Assembly: GCF_000686125.1 (NCBI RefSeq)
Contig: NZ_JMMA01000002.1
Span: 930,001-994,000 of the forward strand
Length of the DNA: 64,000 nucleotides
DNA from: Ruminococcus sp. NK3A76
Lineage (GTDB): Bacteria > Bacillota > Clostridia > Oscillospirales > Ruminococcaceae
Direction: 5' to 3'
Shown here: positions 1 through 6,372 of the stretch, piece by piece
Layout of the letters: each line of letters begins with the position of its first letter
How positions within the stretch are numbered: the first letter of the stretch is position 1
The notes under the pieces: generated by a model
What the model saw: the letters and a program-made list of their open reading frames with translations, nothing else
Told to the model about the DNA's origin: nothing
Databases searched by the model: none
Made by a program: the position numbers and the translations under genes

Positions 1-882
1 GGTCAGATCGACCCCCGCAAGATAGTAAAAGAAGGTATCAGGCACGCCAAGGATTACGGCAATGACCTTGTTATCATAGATACAGCAGGCCGTCTGCATA
101 TAGACGAGGAGCTCATGCAGGAGCTCAAGGACATAAAGGCTATAGCTGAGCCTAACGAGATAATGCTCGTTGTCGATGCTATGACCGGTCAGGACGCTGT
201 AAACGTTGCGGCTGCATTTGACGGTGCGCTCGGTATCGACAGCGTTATCTTGACAAAGCTCGACTCTGACACCCGTGGCGGTGCTGCACTGTCTGTACTT
301 TCAGTTACAGGTAAGCCTATCAAGTTCGTCGGTATGGGCGAAAAGCTCGACGAGTTCGAGCCCTTCCACCCCGAGAGAATGGCTTCCCGTATCCTCGGTA
401 TGGGCGATATGCTCACACTTATCGAGAAGGCAACAGCATCTGTTGACGAGGAGGAGGCTAAGAAGCTCGCAGATAAGATGGCTTCCGAGGGCTTTGACCT
501 TAATGACCTGCTCGAACAGATGAAGACTCTGCAGAAGATAGGCAACGTCAAGAGCATTATCAGAATGCTCCCCGGCGCTAATAAGATAAACGATGAGCAG
601 ATGGAGCAGGGCGAAAAGGCGCTGCGCAAGACCGAGGCTATGATAAATTCCATGACCAAGGCCGAGAGAAGAAAGCCCTCTATCATCGACCCTAAGAGAA
701 AAAGACGTATCGCTGCCGGCTCAGGCACTGAGGTGGCTGATGTAAACCAGCTGCTTAAGCAGTATGAGCAGATGAAGAAGATGATGAAGCAGTTCGGCAT
801 AGGCGGTAATCTGCACGGCAAGAAGCAGCGCAAGGCAAGAGCCAACCTGCTTAAAGGCCTTGGCGGCAACGGCATGAACTAA
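1..882 (+). CDS. ffh: Signal recognition particle protein Ffh (3' part)
   Basis: This is the C-terminal 293 residues of the SRP GTPase, which binds SRP RNA and signal peptides and delivers nascent chains to FtsY. The frame is open from base 1, so the start lies outside the window. The GTPase G3 motif DTAGRL falls near base 85 and the G4 motif TKLD near base 255. A Met-rich M domain follows (many Met plus a basic stretch MKKMMKQFG) and ends in a Lys/Arg-rich tail. It is followed by rpsP and khpA in the same direction, the usual Firmicutes order, though rimM and trmD do not follow here. The family assignment is secure. Confidence 0.97.
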   Translation, partial: GQIDPRKIVKEGIRHAKDYGNDLVIIDTAGRLHIDEELMQELKDIKAIAEPNEIMLVVDAMTGQDAVNVAAAFDGALGIDSVILTKLDSDTRGGAALSVLSVTGKPIKFVGMGEKLDEFEPFHPERMASRILGMGDMLTLIEKATASVDEEEAKKLADKMASEGFDLNDLLEQMKTLQKIGNVKSIIRMLPGANKINDEQMEQGEKALRKTEAMINSMTKAERRKPSIIDPKRKRRIAAGSGTEVADVNQLLKQYEQMKKMMKQFGIGGNLHGKKQRKARANLLKGLGGNGMN

Positions 883-950
883 AGCATTACCTATGGTATT
901 TTCGCTTGTGCGATGATATACAACAAATATATTATGGAGGTGAAAGAAAA

Positions 951-1190
951 ATGGCAGTAAAGATCAGACTGAGAAGACTCGGTGCTAAGAAGAAGCCCTT
1001 CTACCGTGTTGTTGTTGCTGATTCCAGATACCCCAGAGACGGTAGATTTATCGAGGAGATCGGCTACTATGATGCTACTAAGGAGCCTTCCGTTATCAAC
1101 ATCGATCAGGAGAAGGCTAAGAGCTGGATAGCTAACGGCGCACAGCCCACAGAGACAGTAAAGGCTCTCCTTAAGAGGATCGAGAAGTAA
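951..1190 (+). CDS. rpsP: 30S ribosomal protein S16
   Basis: S16 is a small-subunit assembly protein of normal length (79 aa). The N-terminus [19 protein letters not shown] is the family signature. An ATG 45 bases upstream is in frame, but the GGAGG at 936-940 sits ten bases before the ATG at 951 and fixes the start there. It lies 68 bases after ffh, probably in the same transcript. Confidence 0.97.
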   Translation: MAVKIRLRRLGAKKKPFYRVVVADSRYPRDGRFIEEIGYYDATKEPSVINIDQEKAKSWIANGAQPTETVKALLKRIEK

Positions 1191-1331
1191 TTATCGTGTG
1201 ATGTAATATAAAGGCGGCGTACATATATAATGTACGTTTGCCTGATGATTACAGCTTACCGGGGCTTACGGCACTTATCCTGCAAGATGCGCTGTAGGCT
1301 TTTTATTTTTCAGGAAAAAGAGGTAAATTAA

Positions 1332-1565
1332 ATGAAAGAATTACTCGAAGCAATAGTAAGCGAGCTTGTTGAAGACAAGAGCGCTATCGTTATCACTGAG
1401 GACGACCCCGATGAGGAGGGCGTAATAACCTTCCACCTGCACGTTGCCGAGCCTGATATGGGCAGAGTTATCGGCAAGCAGGGCAGGATAGCAAAGGCTA
1501 TCAGAACTGTTATGCGTGCATCGGCATCCCGCCAGGATCAGAAGATAATGGTCGAGATAGACTGA
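1332..1565 (+). CDS. khpA: KH-domain RNA-binding protein KhpA (YlqC family)
   Basis: A 77-aa protein that is one KH domain. The RNA-binding GxxG loop is visible as GKQG within RVIGKQGRIAKAIRTV. In Firmicutes KhpA pairs with KhpB/Jag, binds RNA and affects cell division and translation; its place after rpsP is conserved. The 141-bp gap to rpsP contains an imperfect hairpin around gtacatatataatgtac but no convincing promoter. A strong terminator follows the stop, closing the ffh-rpsP-khpA unit. Confidence 0.9.
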   Translation: MKELLEAIVSELVEDKSAIVITEDDPDEEGVITFHLHVAEPDMGRVIGKQGRIAKAIRTVMRASASRQDQKIMVEID

Positions 1566-1578
1566 TATAATAAAAAAT

Positions 1579-1620
1579 ACCCTTTATACAGCTTTTATCG
1601 GCTGTATAAAGGGGTTTTTT
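1579..1620 (+). terminator. Intrinsic terminator after khpA
   Basis: A 13-14-bp stem (1579-1592 with 1601-1614) with an eight-base loop is followed by six T. It ends the ffh-rpsP-khpA transcript. Confidence 0.92.
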
Positions 1621-1715
1621 GTTTGTATTCAAACAAAATGACTTGTTTTTCATCATTATTGCCGTTTTCAAAGCTGTGCAAATGTGGTGAGATGCAGTTT
1701 TTTGATAAGATTTTT

Positions 1716-2720
1716 TTACCATTCTATGCTAAGTATAACTAAAGCGGAATCGTTTCCGAAAAATCCGGTAGCATTGATTTTTCCGATAGGTGTATTTTCC
1801 CAGCAGCAACTAAGATCTGTAGCATTGCTTGTTATTGCTTTGAGTACATCCTTTGTTATAGTATCACCCTCATTCCAGGAATAAACCTCGGGCTCATAAT
1901 ATATTCCGCTATTTGTCGCTTTAGGCTCTCCATATATGTCAATAAGTGCAGTTACTATTTCGTAGTAGTTGTCGGCAGAGATCTTTTCCATTGCCCGAAT
2001 TCCGTCGTAGTCATCACCTTCGAGAGTACTTGCGAAAATATTTGTCATTTCCGGTTTGCTGGGTGAAAATTCGTATTTATAAGTTTTTCCGTAAAAATTG
2101 CCCGTGTTGCCGTTAGCTTTGCTGTATTGATCAAAGCTGTAAGAAAAAGATAATCCATTTGCCGATTCACCATATCCTATACTTGAAAGCTCACGTCCGA
2201 ATAATAGCGGTACGGTATCATTGTTTTCGGTGTAGTGAAAGGGAATTGAAAAGTATTTTTGTTGAGTTATGTATGAATCCGTTTCTGATGTCGGATAGTT
2301 TGATAAAGTATTGTTTTCCAAAAGCTCGTCAAAGAGGGCGGATCCGGAGTCGGGTTCAAACAGGAAATTCTTGAATGCCGATTCAAGATAACTCTTTCCG
2401 CCTTCATAATCTGTGGCTTTAAGATTATTAACTATCTCCTCTAATTCCTTCATTCCAAGTTCCTTTTCAAATGCCGACACGCCGGAGACAGATGTGTCAT
2501 TTTGTGATTCTTCTGTCATAGTTTCGGAACTGCTGTCTGTCACAGCATCGGTTGTTCCCTCATCTGTTGATGAAGAACTGCTCTCGCTCTCCACCACCGA
2601 GCTTGAATCCGCCTTGTCTTTCTTTGACTTGCTCTTGCTGCTGCCCTCGCTGTCACCGCAGGCGGTGAGTGCAAGCATTGCCGCTGCTGCAAGAAAGCTT
2701 ATTAGTCTTTTCTTGTTCAT
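1716..2720 (-). CDS. Putative secreted lipoprotein
   Basis: About 334 aa. The start is set at the ATG ending at 2720 (MNKKRLISFL) because GGAGG lies seven bases upstream; an in-frame ATG five codons earlier lacks this. The N-terminus is a lipoprotein signal: basic Lys-Lys-Arg, a hydrophobic core, and lipobox LTAC. The mature protein opens with a Ser/Asp/Glu/Thr-rich linker, then a globular region that I do not recognise. It is probably anchored on the outer face of the membrane. Function unknown. Confidence 0.75.
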   Translation of the reverse strand: MNKKRLISFLAAAAMLALTACGDSEGSSKSKSKKDKADSSSVVESESSSSSTDEGTTDAVTDSSSETMTEESQNDTSVSGVSAFEKELGMKELEEIVNNLKATDYEGGKSYLESAFKNFLFEPDSGSALFDELLENNTLSNYPTSETDSYITQQKYFSIPFHYTENNDTVPLLFGRELSSIGYGESANGLSFSYSFDQYSKANGNTGNFYGKTYKYEFSPSKPEMTNIFASTLEGDDYDGIRAMEKISADNYYEIVTALIDIYGEPKATNSGIYYEPEVYSWNEGDTITKDVLKAITSNATDLSCCWENTPIGKINATGFFGNDSALVILSIEW

Positions 2721-2832
2721 ATTGTTTTCCTCCAATCATAACATATATGAACTAGTATAGTTTATATGTATATATATACTGTTAAGAAATGATGAACGCG
2801 CCGTAAATCCACAAAATGTAAGCTCATACAGC

Positions 2833-2862
2833 AAAAAAAGAACCTCCCAAAGGGAGGCTCTT
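2833..2862 (-). terminator. Intrinsic terminator for the minus-strand RNA
   Basis: Read on the minus strand, GAGCCTCCC-ttt-GGGAGGTTC is followed by seven T (2833-2839). The stem has one G.T or mismatched pair. It lies at the 3' end of the RNA candidate below. Confidence 0.85.
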
Positions 2863-3085
2863 AAAGCAAATGCTTTTTAATAATAACTAACCGCCTTGCC
2901 GCCGCACGAGAAAAGAAAACCCGCACATATGCAGGTGGGTGCCAGCCCAACAGGTTCACGCTCCCTTCGTCCGTAGCCGTGATCAGCCCAAAGGGCGGTC
3001 ATGGTCGGGAGGTCTGCAATCCGCTGCCGGAGATAACCCAGCTCCCTATTAAGAAGTGTTGGATCATAATGCCCGTGCTTTATCG
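2863..3085 (-). ncRNA. ssrS: Candidate 6S RNA (SsrS-like)
   Basis: A GC-richer, non-coding stretch with no plausible protein. On the minus strand the RNA can form a long rod: an apical arm (CC.TGA..GCCC-ttt-GGGC..TCA.GG), closed by CTCCC/GGGAG, then a large one-sided bulge, then AGC/GCT and GGTT/AACC pairing. This resembles the 6S plan of a rod with a central bubble. A promoter-like TTGATT-17-ATAAAG lies upstream near 3080-3110. The 3' part reads GGCTGGCACCCACCTGC, which I recall as 6S-like but could not check. It could be another structured RNA. Confidence 0.5.
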
Positions 3086-3230
3086 GACAAGGCAGAAAGA
3101 AATCAACTTTTCTTTACTGATATCAGTATACCACATTACAAGCAAAAATGCAATATGTATTTAATACAAATAGATGTTCCAAAATTTGTACATTTCACTA
3201 AAATCAAGCTGTTTTGGGGAATGGGGGAGG

Positions 3231-3533
3231 TTATTCGTCCTCATCGTCGTAGTCAAACATTTCCTCCAGCTTCTTCATGAACACCGCACCGACTCTGTCG
3301 TATTCCTCATCGTCGTCGATAGTCACCATTATCTCTTCCTCGTCGGTGTATTCGCTCTTTAAGATTATAACAGCGCCGCTGTCCTCCAGCTGCTCCTGCC
3401 CGTCTTCATAATAAGGTGTAAGTGCATAGTATGTCTCGCCCTCGAATTCCATTGAATCGAGCAGCTCGAACATCTGCTCCTTGCCGTCCTCATCTGTAAG
3501 CGAATAAAGATCAGGTCTGTATTCCTCGCTCAT
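3231..3533 (-). CDS. DUF1292 family small acidic protein
   Basis: A 100-aa, strongly acidic cytosolic protein. It has the pattern of the DUF1292 (YrzB-like) family: an N-terminal 'DEDGKEQMFELLD' strand-helix, a central 'ALTPYYEDG' and a C-terminal acidic run. No biochemical role is established for the family, which is often found near ribosome or RNA-metabolism genes in Firmicutes. It is transcribed away from the large RNA gene that starts near 3721. Confidence 0.85.
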   Translation of the reverse strand: MSEEYRPDLYSLTDEDGKEQMFELLDSMEFEGETYYALTPYYEDGQEQLEDSGAVIILKSEYTDEEEIMVTIDDDEEYDRVGAVFMKKLEEMFDYDDEDE

Positions 3534-3685
3534 AGCCTCAGCCTCCTTAAGTCAAAACAAGCAGCGCCCAAAAAACCTTTAAGCACTGCAACACTATAAT
3601 TATACTACAATAACAAACAAAAGTCAAGCGCCTTTTTGTAAAGGTAATGTTAAATAAAAAAGTTGAAAAAAATTCAAAAAAACTA

Positions 3686-3714
3686 TTGACAAACACCAAA
3701 AAGTGTGCTATACT
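3686..3714 (+). promoter_or_regulatory. Consensus sigma-A promoter of the large RNA gene
   Basis: TTGACA (3686-3691), a 17-bp spacer and TATACT (3709-3714), one base from perfect. An A+T-rich stretch lies upstream, like an UP element. The predicted start is near 3721. Confidence 0.92.
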
Positions 3715-3891
3715 GTATTCAAGGAAAGAGGAAAGGGGCTAAACGAAAGGGGCAGCTCGATACAGACCGCTGGTAAGAGGCCGGGTCGATAAGCTGCAGA
3801 TCGTGGTCAGATGCCCAAGAGGTCATAGCAATGATCTCCGGAAACGTATATTTCCCTTCCTTATCTAAAGTGGTTCGGAATCAGGCCGGTG

Positions 3892-4800
3892 GTGGAAGTG
3901 AGTCCACTTAATTTGAAAAGTCTGCCACGGTCCCGTTAACATACTTTAAATCTACTGAAAGGAGCTTGAGCCCATGGACAATTTAGAACCAAAGAGCATC
4001 CGAAGGCTCGGCGACACAGGACTTGTTTAAAGTGGGGCATAAAGACCCGGGTTTATAGACCGGCTGGCCCAAGTGAATGATAAGAATTTAAGTCTGTCGC
4101 CGATACCTTCACAGCTTTCCCACCAATCGTTTATGATGCGGGGTGCTCGAAGTATCAGCGATATTTTTATATCCTTTTTACAACTGAATATTTGAAACTT
4201 TTATATAAGGAGTTGGTTTTTATATGATCAGCTTAACGAGGTTTCAGAAAACATTTTAGAATGGAGTGAGTCCCATGTACGACTTAAGTGAGGTTTCGCA
4301 TAATCTATAGAAATAGGTGAATCCAATGGAACTTTAGTCAGCTCACAGTTTGATCTGAGTCTTCAGACTTGGATCCGGTGTGATAAAATTTAATAAGAAT
4401 TTCTAAGCGAACCTTTTGAAGGGAGTGGTGGATATGAGTAGTATGATTGTCCACAGGATTTCTCTGAATATCTGAAAGTTAGGGGTGATTCCGCCGAGAA
4501 ATTCAGCTTGGCGCCTGGAATGACGGGGCGCATAGGATCTAAATTTACACGAAAGGTTTGAGTCCAATGGCATAGCAATTTGGCTTTTAACAATGACCAA
4601 ATACTTTAAGAAAGGGTTGTTTCCGATGGCTTGACGTAAACGCAGGCTGATGATTTTAAATACGACGAAAGGAAACTATTCCAATGGCTATGTAAATTTT
4701 TTCTCGACTAAATTATTATCAAGTAGGAGTGGTGCATATGTTACGGTTTAAATGCACATTAACGAATATCTGAAAGATTGGAGTGAGTCCACCCGAAAGT
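3892..4800 (+). repeat. Array of ~12 degenerate GGAG-TGAGTCC-AUG modules
   Basis: Module cores begin near 3892, 3957, 4207, 4263, 4315, 4421, 4475, 4551, 4611, 4667, 4725 and 4776; all but two steps are about 50-75 nt. The core reads roughly GAAAGGAGNTGAGTCCAATGG. Nine cores carry an ATG (3974, 4224, 4275, 4326, 4434, 4567, 4626, 4685, 4738) lying 6-11 nt after a purine-rich GGAG/AAGG. The following frames encode only 2-18 residues. GAATATYTGAAA occurs three times (4186, 4466, 4764) between modules. Confidence 0.7.
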
Positions 4801-4842
4801 TTAGTCAGGTGCTAAATGCGGCACAGGAAAATTTGTAAATTC

Positions 4843-4878
4843 GAGGCAGGCCTTAATTATCTGGTGCCTGCCTCTTTT
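4843..4878 (+). terminator. Intrinsic terminator of the large RNA gene
   Basis: A perfect 9-bp stem GAGGCAGGC (4843-4851) / GCCTGCCTC (4866-4874) with a 14-base loop is followed by TTTT. Confidence 0.93.
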
Positions 4879-4941
4879 AATTGCCTTTCACGGCCTTTGA
4901 TGTGAGTCTGTAAGACCGTGAGTGGCCGCTTTGCTTAACTT

Positions 4942-4970
4942 TTAACACAGTGTGCGCCTTCGCATATAAT
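4942..4970 (+). promoter_or_regulatory. Promoter of a second small RNA
   Basis: TTAACA (4942-4947), a 17-bp spacer and a perfect TATAAT (4965-4970). It lies 64 bp after the large-RNA terminator and 120-130 bp before another terminator, with no gene between on this strand. Confidence 0.75.
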
Positions 4971-4976
4971 GTTCTT

Positions 4977-5095
4977 ACAGGCACGGCCCTGCGAGGATAT
5001 AGCGATGAAAGTGTTTATCAGTGAGCAGTATTTTCGGCGGCCGCCTGATAATATAAATATCAGCCCGGGGTCTGACCTCGGGCTTTGGTTTTTTT
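4977..5095 (+). ncRNA. Candidate ~120-nt small RNA
   Basis: A transcript defined only by its promoter (4942-4970) and terminator (5063-5095). Inside, TATCAG (5016-5021) can pair with CTGATA (5045-5050) around a GC-rich GGCGGCCGCC segment. An ATG at 5005 opens a frame that runs into the terminator without a stop, so coding is unlikely. I do not recognise the family, and no SRP or tmRNA motif is visible. Its 3' end overlaps the 3' end of the convergent spo0A-like gene. Confidence 0.5.
5063..5095 (+). terminator. Intrinsic terminator of the small RNA
   Basis: GCCCGGGGTC and GACCTCGGGC form a GC-rich hairpin (5063-5083), followed by TTTGG and seven T. In the other direction there is no T-run, so it serves the plus strand. 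Confidence 0.85.
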
Positions 5096-5855
5096 ATGAG
5101 TTTTTGTTCTTTGCGTTTTCGAGCTTTATCTCACGGCGTATCCTGTCGGCTACTATGAATATGAACTCTGAATTTGTCGGGCTGCTCTCTAAAAGCGTTG
5201 AATGAACGCCGAAGTATTTCACCTTTATCTCGGGCGATACCTTCTTCCAGCTGCGGCCTATCGCCGTCCTTACACCACGCTCGATGCAGGAGGGCTTTGC
5301 ACCGTGTATCTTTGCTACCTTCGGGTAAACAGTCTTTGATATTCTTCTTACCATGTCCGGCTCGCTTATAAGAAGGATAAGTATGCTCCTGAGATATCTG
5401 TAGCCGCAGTAGTTGGGCGTTATGCCAAGCTCGCATAAAGCGTAGCTCACCCTCTCGTATAGCTCGCTCTCGTAGCTTATCCTGTGCCCCATGCTGGTGC
5501 CCAGCATCTTTTCAAGCGAGTTTATCACGGCCTCAGCATTAGCATCTGCCGGTAAAACTGCATCAGCACCGGTGCTTAAGTACCTGTCTCTCTCGCTGCC
5601 GCTGCCGTGCGCTAAGACTATAACCTTAGCCCCCGTGCTGCATTTCTTCGTCTGCTCTATATAGTGTATAGTTTCTTTTACTGTCAGCTGCTCGTCAATG
5701 ACTGCTGCGTCCGGCTTGAACGTTACGTCCGCCTTATATATCTCGTCTGCGTGCGGGTCGGTGCATTTCACACGCTGGCCGGACATCGCAAGACGGTCTG
5801 TCAGTTCATTTTTCGTTAAAGTTTTTGTCGGCAAAAGAAATTTGTAGCTTTGCAT
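5094..5855 (-). CDS. Spo0A-like response regulator with degenerate receiver
   Basis: 253 aa. The C-terminal ~120 residues match the Spo0A DNA-binding domain: a YLRSILILLI helix, YPKVAKIHGAKPSCIERGVRTAI (recognition region) and TNSEFIFIVADRIR. The N-terminal half is receiver-like and keeps an Asp at position 54 in the VID strand end. It lacks the usual acidic pair near position 10, and the conserved Lys before the last strand is missing (VLPADAN instead of KPF). Phosphorylation by the classical chemistry is therefore doubtful. Spo0A is the master switch of sporulation; this may be a divergent orthologue or a paralogue. It shares a terminator zone with the small RNA. Confidence 0.85.
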   Translation of the reverse strand: MQSYKFLLPTKTLTKNELTDRLAMSGQRVKCTDPHADEIYKADVTFKPDAAVIDEQLTVKETIHYIEQTKKCSTGAKVIVLAHGSGSERDRYLSTGADAVLPADANAEAVINSLEKMLGTSMGHRISYESELYERVSYALCELGITPNYCGYRYLRSILILLISEPDMVRRISKTVYPKVAKIHGAKPSCIERGVRTAIGRSWKKVSPEIKVKYFGVHSTLLESSPTNSEFIFIVADRIRREIKLENAKNKNS

Positions 5856-6070
5856 TTTACTTCTTACTTCCTCTCGTAACTTGAAATTTTGCGAAAGGTA
5901 TTATATCACAAAATTTGCCTTTTGAAAAGTGTTTTTCTGAAAAATCGGATTTGTGTTAAAAAATCGGCGGCGCTGTTTGTCGAAATATCAGCTACTTTTT
6001 ATTTCTGCCGAAAGTATTCTTTGAAAATGTGATGTGCAAAAGCTGTGTAAAAGAATTCATAAAATAGTTA

Positions 6071-6099
6071 TTGACAAACGGGGAATTATGTAATATAAT
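6071..6099 (+). promoter_or_regulatory. Promoter of the T-box-ileS unit
   Basis: TTGACA (6071-6076), 17 bp, TATAAT (6094-6099): a perfect sigma-A promoter. The leader is about 265 nt long. Confidence 0.93.
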
Positions 6100-6105
6100 A
6101 TTTGT

Positions 6106-6347
6106 GTTATATCAAAAAGGCATTGACGGAGATAGTAGGCGTGTAAAATAAAGCCTCAGCGAGCTGCGGAGAGTGTGAGCGCAGCGCAAGTAGTTGCACG
6201 GTGAAGATCACTCCCGAGCTGCAGCCCGAAAGGTGACGAGTAGGCGCTGTCGTATTCCCTGCGTTAAGGGGTGGCATATGATGGTATGTGAAATGGTGGT
6301 AATAAGCGTAAGTTTTCCTTGCGTCCGTTTTCGGGCGTGGGGTTTTT
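6106..6347 (+). promoter_or_regulatory. T-box leader (isoleucine) upstream of ileS
   Basis: A tRNA-sensing leader that raises ileS expression when uncharged tRNA-Ile is abundant. Stem I carries the AGTAG-type bulge and a specifier region GTGAAGATCACTC, in which ATC (6207-6209) is an isoleucine codon. The antiterminator T-box is AATGGTGGTAATAAGCG (6292-6308), slightly off the usual GGTGGTACCGCG. A terminator follows: CCTTGCGTCCG (6317-6327) with CGGGCGTGGGG (6332-6342), then five T. Confidence 0.88.
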
Positions 6348-6372
6348 ATTTTGTAGAAGGAGTGTGTTGTAA

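Larger units (their letters stand above)
3721..4878 (+). ncRNA. Large (~1.16 kb) structured, modular non-coding RNA
   Basis: This RNA gene has a near-consensus promoter and a strong terminator and no credible long ORF. The 5' domain (3721-3863) appears closed by AAGGAA..GGAAA pairing with TTTCCC..TTCCTT and contains hairpins at 3819-3838 and GCAGCT/AGCTGC. A second domain is closed by an exact 8-bp long-range stem, CGGCGACA (4009-4016) with TGTCGCCG (4095-4102), extended by further pairs. From about 3890 to 4800 there is an array of degenerate modules with Shine-Dalgarno-like GGAG and AUG. I saw no RNase P or tmRNA signatures. Whether it belongs to a catalogued large-RNA class cannot be settled by eye. 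Confidence 0.8.

Noticed and set aside
2740-2800. Promoter of the lipoprotein gene on the minus strand
   Set aside because: TTAACA and TATACT are present, but the best spacing is about 20 bp; too weak to list.
4551-4570. tRNA T-arm resemblance (GGTTTGAGTCC)
   Set aside because: No acceptor, D or anticodon arms can be drawn around it; the likeness comes from the module core.
4390-4600. Minus-strand open frames of 65-67 codons inside the large RNA
   Set aside because: They oppose the transcript, lack RBS and family features, and two overlap in different frames, as expected by chance.
3890-4800. CRISPR-like array
   Set aside because: The repeats are degenerate and vary in spacing, cores are under 25 nt, and no cas genes are present.
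3721-4878. RNase P RNA, tmRNA or SRP RNA
   Set aside because: None of the conserved cores (for example GAGGAAAGUC of RNase P, or the tRNA-like ends of tmRNA) is present.
4969-5205. Small ORF starting in the second small RNA
   Set aside because: It reads through the terminator hairpin and into the antisense of the spo0A-like gene; no RBS.
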